A stretch of DNA of 14,282 bases from Candidatus Wolfebacteria bacterium CG_4_10_14_0_8_um_filter_39_64 (GCA_002784365.1 PFKY01000007.1:1-14282), one strand, 5' to 3'; shown: positions 1 through 5,519, counted from the stretch's first letter. Translations and numbers: made by a program. The notes: generated by a model not told the origin, from the sequence alone.

Positions 1-224
1 TTGTAGTTTTTGGCTATCACAAACGTCGGGCTGGTGATTTTTTTCTTAATTCCCAAACCCCTCAAAAATCCCTGAACAAAAGTAGTCTTACCAGAACCCA
101 ATTCACCCATTAAAGCAAAAACCAAGGCGTTTTTTCTTTTAGTTTTGGCGCGTAAAAATTTTTTCGCCAAACCAGCAGCGATTTTTTGGGTTTCTTTTGA
201 CGAATCTGTTTTATAAGAATGCAT
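1..224 (-). CDS. tsaE: TsaE, tRNA t6A biosynthesis ATPase (5' part only)
   Basis: This is the N-terminal 74 residues of a TsaE (YjeE-like) protein; the gene runs off the left edge. TsaE is the small P-loop ATPase that works with TsaB and TsaD to make N6-threonylcarbamoyladenosine at position 37 of ANN-decoding tRNAs in the cytoplasm. The Walker A motif GELGSGKTT is at about residues 40-48, followed by FVQGFLRGLGI and then the family signature SPTFVIAKNY at about 65-74. The ATG at 222-224 gives MHSYKTDSSKETQKIAAG, matching the short lead-in seen in the family. There is no Shine-Dalgarno site. It lies downstream of the lamin-tail gene on the same strand, separated by 47 bases that contain a 24-bp perfect palindrome. 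The Walker B region and C-terminus are outside the window. Confidence 0.88.
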   Translation of the reverse strand, partial: MHSYKTDSSKETQKIAAGLAKKFLRAKTKRKNALVFALMGELGSGKTTFVQGFLRGLGIKKKITSPTFVIAKNY

Positions 225-235
225 AATAATAGTTC

Positions 236-259
236 GGTACTATGCTATAGCATAGTACC
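236..259. repeat. 24-bp perfect palindrome between lamin-tail gene and tsaE
   Basis: The bases from GGTACTATGCTA to its exact reverse complement TAGCATAGTACC form a loopless 24-bp palindrome. It fills half of the gap between two genes on the minus strand. On the minus strand it is followed by CGAACTATTATT, which is not a U-run, so it is a poor intrinsic terminator. No convincing target duplication flanks it. It could be a palindromic repeat element or a dimeric protein site. Confidence 0.7.
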
Positions 260-271
260 CCAGTTATATAT

Positions 272-868
272 TTAGTCGGATGGCAAATTAAGTTTTCTAA
301 GAATAATTACTGCCAAAAAAGCTAAAATTAAAGCCAGGGAAAGACCAATTAACAAATTTAAACCAAGAGAGGTCGTGTTGTTGATAGATGATTCATTTGA
401 AGAAATATTGGCGATCACATTGGCGTTGAGATTAGCTTGAGGGATTGGCGATTTAGCTTTTTCAGCGCTTTCAAAGATATTGGCTTTGGCCGGGGTCGGC
501 TTGTCAGTAAAAACAAATTGATTATTCTTGCGGATGAGGCTTTTGCCTTCAGGGGCGCTGCCTGTAAATTCCGCTTTATCAATTAAAGCGCCGTTTTGGT
601 CGTAAAGAAATAGTGTTTCGCCGTTATTATTTAAAGAAATCTTGGTGGTTTTGTAATCAAGCAGTAAATATCCAGCCGGACCGAGTTCTTGGTTTTTTCC
701 GCCCGTGGCGGATCCGCCTTGGCCGGAAAAAATAAAAGTTTTCCCCGAAGCATCTTTTATCTGCCAACCGCTAAAATTGACTGTTTCTTGACCGTTGTTA
801 AATAATTCTATCCACTCGCCATCAGCGTCTTTGCCAACAGGATTAGGGAAGAATTCGTTGATTAACAT
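272..868 (-). CDS. Lamin-tail-domain (LTD) protein with C-terminal membrane anchor
   Basis: A 198-residue protein. Residues 1-115 match the lamin tail (LTD) beta-sandwich: it opens MLINEFFPNP, followed by GEWIELFNNGQETVNFSGWQ, then KTFIF, and GYLLL and ETLFLYD strands. A low-complexity Ser/Asn/Ala-rich linker (about 130-167) leads to one hydrophobic segment at about 168-190 and a short basic tail RKLNLPSD. No signal peptide is possible from this start: the codons before the ATG are AAA, TCT and then an in-frame TAA. Bacterial LTD proteins are usually exported, so a C-tail anchor without a signal peptide is odd. The ATG overlaps the ruvB stop by 7 bases, so translation is probably coupled. A GC-rich imperfect palindrome encodes residues 46-59. 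The domain call is good; the cellular role is unknown. Confidence 0.8.
   Translation of the reverse strand: MLINEFFPNPVGKDADGEWIELFNNGQETVNFSGWQIKDASGKTFIFSGQGGSATGGKNQELGPAGYLLLDYKTTKISLNNNGETLFLYDQNGALIDKAEFTGSAPEGKSLIRKNNQFVFTDKPTPAKANIFESAEKAKSPIPQANLNANVIANISSNESSINNTTSLGLNLLIGLSLALILAFLAVIILRKLNLPSD
693..732. repeat. GC-rich imperfect palindrome inside the LTD gene
   Basis: The outer arms TTTTTTCCG (693-701) and CGGAAAAAA (724-732) pair perfectly. Inside lies the 12-bp perfect palindrome GGCGGATCCGCC (707-718). On the minus strand the segment encodes residues 46-59, reading roughly FSGQGGSATGGKN. This Gly/Ser-rich stretch sits between two predicted LTD strands, where an insertion would be tolerated. 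Base composition here is clearly more GC-rich than the surrounding gene. It may be a second type of coding palindromic insertion; that is inference. Confidence 0.5.
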
Positions 869-1845
869 TTTAGATTAAGATGTTTGTAGGCTGCTTCGGT
901 AACTATTCTTCCCAGCGCTGTTCTCTGGAGAAAACCAAGTTTCATTAGATATGGTTCGTAAATTTCTTCAATCGTGCCTTTTTCTTCGCCCAAAACAGCG
1001 GCCAAAGCATTAACCCCTACTGGCCGGTTGTTAAACTTTTTGATGATAATTTCCAACAAGCAGCGCTCACAGGATTCCAGCCCTAAATAATCCACTTCCA
1101 AAAGTTTTAGTGTTTCAGAAGCAACTTCAGCATCAACAATTTTTGAATTATTGACCTCGGCGAAATCTCTGGCACGTTTCAATAAACGGTTGGCTACCCG
1201 GGGAGTAAAACGCGAGGCGTTAGCCAGTACCGAGATAGCGTCCGGGCTAAGTTTTATTTTCATTAATTTGGCCGAGCGCTCAATAATTGTTTTAATTTCG
1301 TCAAGATTATAGTAATCGAACCGGAAAATGGCTCCGAATCGGGAACGAAGGGGATTAGATAAAAGATTGGGCCGAGTGGTGGCAGCGATTAAAGTGAAGG
1401 CCGGTAAATCAAGAGAAATTACCCGGCTGGCTAAACTTTTGCCGACAACCAAAAAGAATTTTCGCGATTCCATTGCCGGATAAAGCATTTCTTCAACCGG
1501 CCGGGAAAGACGATGGGCTTCGTCAATAAAAAGAACGTCTTGATTTTCCAAATTTGAAAGAACAGCTGCCAAGTCAGAAAGTTTTTGCAGAGCCGGACCA
1601 GTAGCGACTTTCAAATTCGCTCTCATTTCTTTAGCTACCAAAGTGGCCAGGGTCGTCTTGCCTAAACCGGCCGGTCCGTAGAATAACAAATGGTCGGTTG
1701 ATTCGTTTCTTTTCTTGGCAGCGGTCAAAATAAGATTAAGACCTTTTTTGACTTTTTCCTGGCCAATGTAATCCGGCCAAGATGTTGGCCGCAGGATGGA
1801 GTCAATGAATTTATCGTCGCTTTGAAATTTATTGTTTTTTTTCAT
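862..1845 (-). CDS. ruvB: RuvB, Holliday junction branch-migration helicase
   Basis: A 327-residue AAA+ motor that drives branch migration of Holliday junctions with RuvA; RuvC, encoded at 6242, resolves them. Visible motifs: N-terminal RPTSWPDYIGQEKVK (19-33), Walker A GPAGLGKTT (57-65; the usual second P is A), Walker B DVLFIDEAHRL (103-113; the usual I of DEIH is A), sensor 1 AATTR (154-158), arginine-finger region NPLRSRFG (164-171), sensor 2 near FTPRVANRLLKR, and the C-terminal winged helix ending YEPYLMKLGFLQRTALGRIVTEAAYKHL. Length is normal for the family. The ATG at 1845 gives the expected short lead-in. No Shine-Dalgarno site is seen; a 32-bp palindromic insertion lies 15 bases upstream. 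The gene ends in TAA inside the start of the LTD gene. Confidence 0.97.
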   Translation of the reverse strand: MKKNNKFQSDDKFIDSILRPTSWPDYIGQEKVKKGLNLILTAAKKRNESTDHLLFYGPAGLGKTTLATLVAKEMRANLKVATGPALQKLSDLAAVLSNLENQDVLFIDEAHRLSRPVEEMLYPAMESRKFFLVVGKSLASRVISLDLPAFTLIAATTRPNLLSNPLRSRFGAIFRFDYYNLDEIKTIIERSAKLMKIKLSPDAISVLANASRFTPRVANRLLKRARDFAEVNNSKIVDAEVASETLKLLEVDYLGLESCERCLLEIIIKKFNNRPVGVNALAAVLGEEKGTIEEIYEPYLMKLGFLQRTALGRIVTEAAYKHLNLKC

Positions 1846-1860
1846 AGTTTTTGGGGGTTG

Positions 1861-1892
1861 ACCCCGTAACTCAACTAGTTGAGTTACGGGGT
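1861..1892. mobile_element. 32-bp palindromic insertion upstream of ruvB (ACCCCGT family, short form)
   Basis: A perfect 32-bp palindrome: ACCCCGTAACTCAACT followed by its exact reverse complement. It is flanked on each side by TG (1859-1860 and 1893-1894), a 2-bp direct duplication like those around the three other members in this window. Only the terminal ACCCCGT is shared with the other copies; the inner half differs. It separates the ruvB start from the promoter at 1892-1920. Removing the element and one TG would leave GGGTTGACTTTT, so the insertion kept the -35 hexamer intact. Confidence 0.65.
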
Positions 1893-1920
1893 TGACTTTT
1901 TTTGTATAATATGCTATGTT
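1892..1920 (+). promoter_or_regulatory. Sigma70-like promoter for the candidate ncRNA
   Basis: The -35 element TTGACT (1892-1897) is followed by a 17-base spacer and TATGTT (1915-1920). A second possible -10, TATAAT, lies at 1905-1910 but has no -35 at the right distance. Either choice places transcription start at about 1917-1928, just before the structured segment that begins at 1936. It is divergent from ruvB. Confidence 0.55.
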
Positions 1921-1926
1921 TAAAAC

Positions 1927-2097
1927 CTAAATTAGACCACCCGGACCTGTGGGCAAATCAAGGAATTTCTTTCAGTTTCCGGAAGACTTGGCTCTGGCTG
2001 TGTCTCTCCTCAAAGAAATTCTTTTAATCTCTTTCTACAACAGGAGTTTTTATTCTCGATTTCGAGAAGGTGCCCACAGATCCAGGTGGTTTTATTT
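1927..2097 (+). ncRNA. Candidate structured non-coding RNA, family not identified (6S-like outline possible)
   Basis: No gene-like reading frame fits this 250-base gap, but it folds strongly. The closing stem pairs 1936-1955 with 2071-2090 over 20 bp with two C-A mismatches. An inner arm pairs AAGGAATTTCTTT (1960-1972) with AAAGAAATTCTTT (2012-2024), with one G-U. A small hairpin TTCTCG-ATTT-CGAGAA lies at 2053-2068, on the 3' side of the junction. The 3' strand of the closing stem runs straight into TTTTATTT (2090-2097), so it can act as its own terminator. With the promoter at 1892-1920 this outlines a transcript of about 170 nt on the plus strand. The two mismatches would be G-U on the minus strand, the main argument for the other orientation. 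Size and rod-with-bubble shape recall 6S RNA, but no family consensus was recognised; SRP and tmRNA signatures are absent. Confidence 0.5.
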
Positions 2098-3835
2098 ACC
2101 CCAATTGGATTGGTCCGGTAATTCCTTCCACTTCTTCAAACGTAGTCGTCCCGGAAATTATTTTTAAAATTCCGTCCTGCTGCATAGTAACCATTCCCTG
2201 TTCCAAAGCAAACTTTTTTATGGCTGACTCGCCAGCTTGCTGGCCAATTAATTCTTCCAGGGTTTTGTGCGATGACGGGCCGGCACTCTCCGGGTCAATC
2301 AGCAATTTCTCATATTCGGGGTCGTTCAGAAAAAGTTCGTAGATGCCGATTCGTCCTTTATAGCCGGTATTATTACATTTGGCACACCCTTTGGGTTTGA
2401 AAATTTTGATTTCTTTGAATTTTTCCCGGTTTACCCTTTTTGGAATACCGGCTAAAAATTTTTCAATTTTATTTTTCAGGGTTCCGTCAATTTCCCCGGG
2501 AACTTTACAATCTTCACAAAGCCGGCGAACCAACCTCTGGGCAATCACTAAATTAAGCGCCGGCCCGATACTGGAGGCCTTCACTCCCAAATCCAGCAGC
2601 CGCGGGATGGCGCCAGCCGCTTGGTTGGTATGAAGAGTAGAAAACACCAAGTGGCCGGTTAAGGCAGCCTGGACAGCGATTTCGCCCGTTTCTCTGTCAC
2701 GAATTTCTCCCACCAAAATCACGTCCGGGTCCTGACGCATTAGGGAACGCAGTCCATTGGCAAAAGTATAACTAGCGTCTTCGTCCACCTGGGTCTGCTC
2801 AATATCTTCAAGGTGGTATTCAATCGGATCTTCAATGGTGATAATTTTTATTTCCGGAGTTTTCTTGTGTTTTAAGAAAGCGTAAAGAGTGGTAGTTTTT
2901 CCGGAGCCGGTAGGGCCGGTATTTAGAATCATTCCATTGGGCCTTTTGAGTTCGGTCTTGATAATTTCCAAATCATCTTCCCGGATTCCCAAATCTGTCA
3001 AAGAAAGATTAATGGCTTCGGGGTCAAGCAATCTCATCACCACCACCTCGCCAAATTCTGAGGGCGCTGTCGCCACCCTGACTTCTATTTCCTTTTCCGG
3101 AAGTTTAATGGTGAAGCGACCATCCTGGGGCTCGTCATGAATATTAATTTTTAAGCCCGAAAGCAACTTAATCCGGGAAACTAAACGGCTGTAAATGTCT
3201 TTTTTGATTTCATTAAAAACATCCTGAAGCAAACCGTCAATTCTTAACCTTAATTTGACGTTGTGTTCGGTTGATTCAAAATGAATGTCCGAAGCCCGGT
3301 TGGCTAAAGCGCCGGCCAAAATAATCTCCAAGATTTCGCCCGCCTGGCTTGCCTCGGCATTTAATTTTTGAACCGAACTTTTGATATTTTCCAATGAGGT
3401 CAAAATATTTCCGAGTTCAATCAATTTTTGTTCTTCAATTCTGACCCCGCCGATAATCTCTTTGGCTTTTTCAGGAACAAATTTGTAAAAATTCCAGATA
3501 TGCCGAAGCCCGCTTAAAGAAACAACAAAAACAGAAGGTTGATAGCCTTCTGATTTTAATTTCTGAATGACTTCCTGGGCCAAAGCATCGCTTGGATCAA
3601 AAGCTGCCACCGCCACTTTTTTCTCTTGGGCTTCAATAGCGGCAATTTTAGCTTTTTGGCTGGCTTCTTGAGGAATCAAGGCTAAGGCCTCGGTGTTTAT
3701 CGGCGTGGTGCTCAGGTCAGCATAAGGGTAGCCGGTCTTGGCTGCTCTTCGCTGAGCATCTCTTTCTTCAGCTGACCGCTGCATCTGAGCTAATTTCTCT
3801 TTGATTTTAGTTAAAGGATTTTTAAATTCGGCCAT
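2096..3835 (-). CDS. pilB: PilB/GspE-type ATPase of a type IV pilus or type II secretion system
   Basis: A 579-residue hexameric ATPase that would power pilin assembly at the cytoplasmic face of the membrane. The N-terminal region (about 30-150) has the layout of the T2SSE N domain, for example YADLSTTPINTEALALIPQE. The ATPase core shows RASDIHFE and RLRIDGLLQ, Walker A GPTGSGKTTT (K about 313), Asp box TIEDPIEY, Walker B DPDVILVGEIRDRETGE, and the His-box stretch TGHLVFSTLHTNQAAGAIPRL. A four-cysteine metal site follows: CEDC, then CAKCNNTGYKGRIGIYEL. The ATG at 3833-3835 (MAEFKNPLTK) is preferred; a 12-residue upstream extension from 3871 reads as random hydrophobic sequence. No Shine-Dalgarno site is seen. 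It converges on the ncRNA, overlapping it by about 2 bases. No other pilus gene is in the window. Confidence 0.95.
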   Translation of the reverse strand: MAEFKNPLTKIKEKLAQMQRSAEERDAQRRAAKTGYPYADLSTTPINTEALALIPQEASQKAKIAAIEAQEKKVAVAAFDPSDALAQEVIQKLKSEGYQPSVFVVSLSGLRHIWNFYKFVPEKAKEIIGGVRIEEQKLIELGNILTSLENIKSSVQKLNAEASQAGEILEIILAGALANRASDIHFESTEHNVKLRLRIDGLLQDVFNEIKKDIYSRLVSRIKLLSGLKINIHDEPQDGRFTIKLPEKEIEVRVATAPSEFGEVVVMRLLDPEAINLSLTDLGIREDDLEIIKTELKRPNGMILNTGPTGSGKTTTLYAFLKHKKTPEIKIITIEDPIEYHLEDIEQTQVDEDASYTFANGLRSLMRQDPDVILVGEIRDRETGEIAVQAALTGHLVFSTLHTNQAAGAIPRLLDLGVKASSIGPALNLVIAQRLVRRLCEDCKVPGEIDGTLKNKIEKFLAGIPKRVNREKFKEIKIFKPKGCAKCNNTGYKGRIGIYELFLNDPEYEKLLIDPESAGPSSHKTLEELIGQQAGESAIKKFALEQGMVTMQQDGILKIISGTTTFEEVEGITGPIQLG

Positions 3836-3880
3836 TACATAAAATATAAAACAGAAAGAAGAAAAAAGCAAAGATAAATT

Positions 3881-3927
3881 AAAAAAAGAACCCCTCCCTC
3901 GATTATTGTTTCAAATCGAGGAAGGGG
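3881..3927 (-). terminator. Intrinsic terminator on the minus strand upstream of pilB
   Basis: Arms CCCCTCCCTCGATT (3891-3904) and AATCGAGGAAGGGG (3914-3927) enclose a 9-base loop. The single mismatch is C-A on the plus strand but a G-U wobble on the minus strand, so the minus RNA pairs throughout. On the minus strand the stem is followed directly by TTCTTTTTTT (3890-3881). This is a strong terminator about 45 bases before the pilB start, yet no minus-strand gene is apparent upstream of it. It may stop antisense transcription from the lipoprotein island from entering pilB. Confidence 0.7.
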
Positions 3928-3955
3928 CAATAAAGGAAAGGAAGGAGGTGGGATT

Positions 3956-4042
3956 ATGGACACTGCTATGGAACAGGATGAGGAAAAAGAGCTGTATATT
4001 GAAAGGCACAGCAGCGAAGGTGATACATTGTTTTGGGGGTAA
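3956..4042 (+). CDS. Hypothetical 28-residue acidic peptide with a near-perfect Shine-Dalgarno site
   Basis: The ORF begins MDTAMEQDEEKELYIER and ends in GDTLFWG. AAGGAGGTG (3942-3950) lies 7 bases before the ATG, an almost full match to the 16S anti-Shine-Dalgarno. The peptide is acidic in the first half, has no membrane segment and matches nothing I recognise. Its last 13 codons overlap the 5' arm and loop of a long stem (4004-4086). The same type of ribosome site precedes the two lipoprotein genes downstream, while most other genes here have none, which argues that the ORF is translated. No clear promoter was found before it. A leader peptide or a small regulatory peptide are both possible. 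Existence of translation is inferred from the ribosome site only. Confidence 0.5.
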   Translation: MDTAMEQDEEKELYIERHSSEGDTLFWG

Positions 4043-4100
4043 AACAATGTTGAGAAAGTGGTAAAAAATGGATTCGCTGCTGGCCTCGTTTTTGATTTTT
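4004..4100 (+). terminator. Nested hairpin with U-rich tail at the end of the 28-codon ORF
   Basis: The outer stem pairs 4004-4018 (AGGC, bulged A, CAGCAGCGAA) with TTCGCTGCTGGCCT at 4073-4086, 14 bp with one bulge. Inside is a second hairpin, CATTGTTTT (4026-4034) with AAAACAATG (4041-4049), which covers the TAA stop of the small ORF. The outer 3' arm is followed by CGTTTTTGATTTTT (4087-4100), a U-rich tail. It looks like an intrinsic terminator or attenuator whose folding would compete with ribosomes finishing the small ORF. Confidence 0.5.
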
Positions 4101-4166
4101 AAAAAAGCTGGTGGCTTTACCAATTATTACTATAGACCTTTTTATAAATTTTTCAAGACCTTGGGA

Positions 4167-4194
4167 TTGACAAAATCTTAAAAATGTGTATAAT
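4167..4194 (+). promoter_or_regulatory. Consensus sigma70-type promoter of the lipoprotein operon
   Basis: TTGACA (4167-4172) and TATAAT (4189-4194) both match the consensus exactly, with a 16-base spacer. Transcription would start near 4201, giving a leader of about 60 bases. The leader contains a tandem 8-base duplication TCATAAGG TCATAAGG (4219-4234) before the ribosome site. This is the best promoter match in the window. Confidence 0.85.
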
Positions 4195-4260
4195 TAAAGG
4201 CAGAAATAATTGATAAAATCATAAGGTCATAAGGAAAAATGAGGGAAGGAGGTGATTAGA

Positions 4261-4827
4261 ATGAAAAAGTTATTAGTCATTAGTCATTGGTTATTGGTCA
4301 TCGGGTTATTGGTCGGTTGCGCCCACGTCCAGATGGACCCCGCCGGTCCTCGAAACGAGCGCGAAGCATTTCCGCTTCGCAACCAGGATCCAAGATGGGG
4401 CGTCATCGTCAACGAGGGGACGGCCCATCTGAATATTTTTATTTACGACGAGGCGGGTCGTTTGGTTGAACAATCTTATTTGTCTGGTGTTAATCGTTTT
4501 TTCACGATTAATGGCCAAACTGTCCCGCGCTACTGGATTCGGCAGCTGGAAATTGGTAGTTACCTGGTAGAAGTCTATCCCTTTTACTACCAAACCGATA
4601 TCGCTAATTTCATTGTTGGCGCACCAATCCGGTATCGAGTGGATTTACCGAAACAAGAGACCTGGATTTCTGTTAGTAGAAGCCCTACTGCTTACTACGA
4701 CTGGGGTTATTACGGAATTGGCGGAACATACAGGCACTGGGGCTGGATTCTCCGGCTCAATGGTGGCTATGTCCCGGAAACCGCGCATGGCTTGCCTGGA
4801 GTGAAATTTAATTTCCTTGGAAATTAA
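4261..4827 (+). CDS. Hypothetical lipoprotein, first gene of the island
   Basis: A 188-residue predicted lipoprotein of unknown function. The signal peptide MKKLLVISHWLLVIGLLVGC ends in a lipobox LVGC, with Cys at residue 20, so it should be lipid-anchored outside the cytoplasmic membrane. The mature part is rich in Tyr, Trp and Gly with alternating hydrophobic residues, for example WGVIVNEGTAHLNIFIYDEAG and GSYLVEVYPFYY, suggesting a beta-sandwich. The end is Gly/Trp/Tyr-rich (YYDWGYYGIGGTYRHWGW). AAGGAGGTGAT (4246-4256), a full complement of the 16S 3' end, fixes the ATG at 4261; a GTG at 4252 lies inside that site. The signal peptide is encoded by degenerate 7-base repeats. Codons are more GC-rich than in the neighbours. 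It is probably co-transcribed with the next gene, 23 bases downstream. Confidence 0.75.
   Translation: MKKLLVISHWLLVIGLLVGCAHVQMDPAGPRNEREAFPLRNQDPRWGVIVNEGTAHLNIFIYDEAGRLVEQSYLSGVNRFFTINGQTVPRYWIRQLEIGSYLVEVYPFYYQTDIANFIVGAPIRYRVDLPKQETWISVSRSPTAYYDWGYYGIGGTYRHWGWILRLNGGYVPETAHGLPGVKFNFLGN
4273..4315 (+). repeat. Degenerate heptamer tandem repeat inside the lipoprotein signal peptide
   Basis: The units are TTAGTCA, TTAGTCA, TTGGTTA, TTGGTCA, then TCGGGTTA and TTGGTCG. The first two copies are identical and the next two differ by one or two bases; one unit is 8 bases long. The array encodes LVISHWLLVIGLLVG. Since 7 is not a multiple of 3, gain or loss of one unit would shift the frame of the signal peptide. 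Confidence 0.65.
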
Positions 4828-4850
4828 ATTTCAGATGAGGAGGTGTAAGA

Positions 4851-5498
4851 ATGAAATTGAAGTGGTTAGTACACTCAAATCTAAAAGAAGAAGATGAGCT
4901 ACGACCAGTAGATGGTATAGCGCGAGGCGTGATTTGGGGAATATTAATTTGGGTAATGATAATATTGATAATATTCCTTACTAGTTGCGCTACCGGCGCT
5001 AAGAAAACCGCTCAGGAGCCGTTTCACGCGGAATCCGGCGCCGGGATAACCATTTGGAAAATTCCAATTGTCGGAATTGGCGCTTGGGGTCAGGATAGTT
5101 GGGGTTCAGGTGCGCCTTCGGTGATTGTACATAAATACAATTATCAAGCGCAACCGCCGGCTTTAGCGCCCGGAGCGCCGCCGAGTCTGCCTGATAAAGC
5201 CCCGGGAATCGTGGACTATCAGACTATCTACGGGTCGGCCTGGGACGATCCGACGCTAGTCATCTTTAAAAACGATTCGTACCGAAAGATACGGATCGGA
5301 ATAGATGGTCAGCGACCGATTGTCTTGGCACCCTATGGTGCGACTGCCGATCTTCACCTTGGGGTTGGTGAACACCGAGCCCGGCTGATAATTGAAAAAC
5401 CTACGGCTGCTCATGGCGCGTTTGAGGTAATTCGGTTCTTGCCGATTTCTATCCGACCCGAAGGTCAGGCCCAAATTTTCCACCTTTATGATTATTAG
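4851..5498 (+). CDS. Hypothetical lipoprotein with long cytoplasmic lead, second gene of the island
   Basis: A 215-residue protein of unknown function. The first 24 residues are polar (SNLKEEDELRPVDGIARG), followed by a hydrophobic segment (about 27-44, GVIWGILIWVMIILIIFL) and a lipobox LTSC with Cys at about 46. The n-region is unusually long for a lipoprotein signal. The mature part has a Pro/Ala-rich linker (about 95-115) and a C-terminal domain, DDPTLVIFKNDSYRKIRIGI through GVGEHRARLIIEKP. This resembles the pattern in the preceding lipoprotein (VNEGTAHLNIFIYD to GSYLVEVYP); I infer a related beta fold, not proven homology. AGGAGGTG (4839-4846) sits 4 bases before the ATG. A strong terminator follows 21 bases after the stop, so the two lipoproteins form one unit. 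Confidence 0.72.
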   Translation: MKLKWLVHSNLKEEDELRPVDGIARGVIWGILIWVMIILIIFLTSCATGAKKTAQEPFHAESGAGITIWKIPIVGIGAWGQDSWGSGAPSVIVHKYNYQAQPPALAPGAPPSLPDKAPGIVDYQTIYGSAWDDPTLVIFKNDSYRKIRIGIDGQRPIVLAPYGATADLHLGVGEHRARLIIEKPTAAHGAFEVIRFLPISIRPEGQAQIFHLYDY

Positions 5499-5519
5499 CG
5501 GGTAACCGCTGACTGTGTA

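Noticed and set aside
1927..2097. Signal recognition particle RNA or tmRNA at the ncRNA locus
   Set aside because: The SRP apical core (GGAAGGAAGCAGCC type) is absent, and there is no tRNA-like acceptor or CCA end with a tag ORF.
1949..2342. Two plus-strand ORFs (72 and 90 codons) over the ncRNA region and the end of pilB
   Set aside because: The first lies within the strongly paired segment and has no ribosome site or recognisable domain; the second is mostly antisense to the well-supported pilB C-terminus.
3835..4123. Minus-strand ORFs of 70 codons upstream of pilB that could feed the minus-strand terminator
   Set aside because: Low-complexity Ser/Phe/Pro-rich translations with no start signals; they are antisense to purine-rich ribosome-site sequence and do not look like proteins.
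4306..4593. 95-codon minus-strand ORF opposite the first lipoprotein
   Set aside because: The plus strand has a perfect promoter, ribosome site, signal peptide and lipobox; the antisense frame has none.
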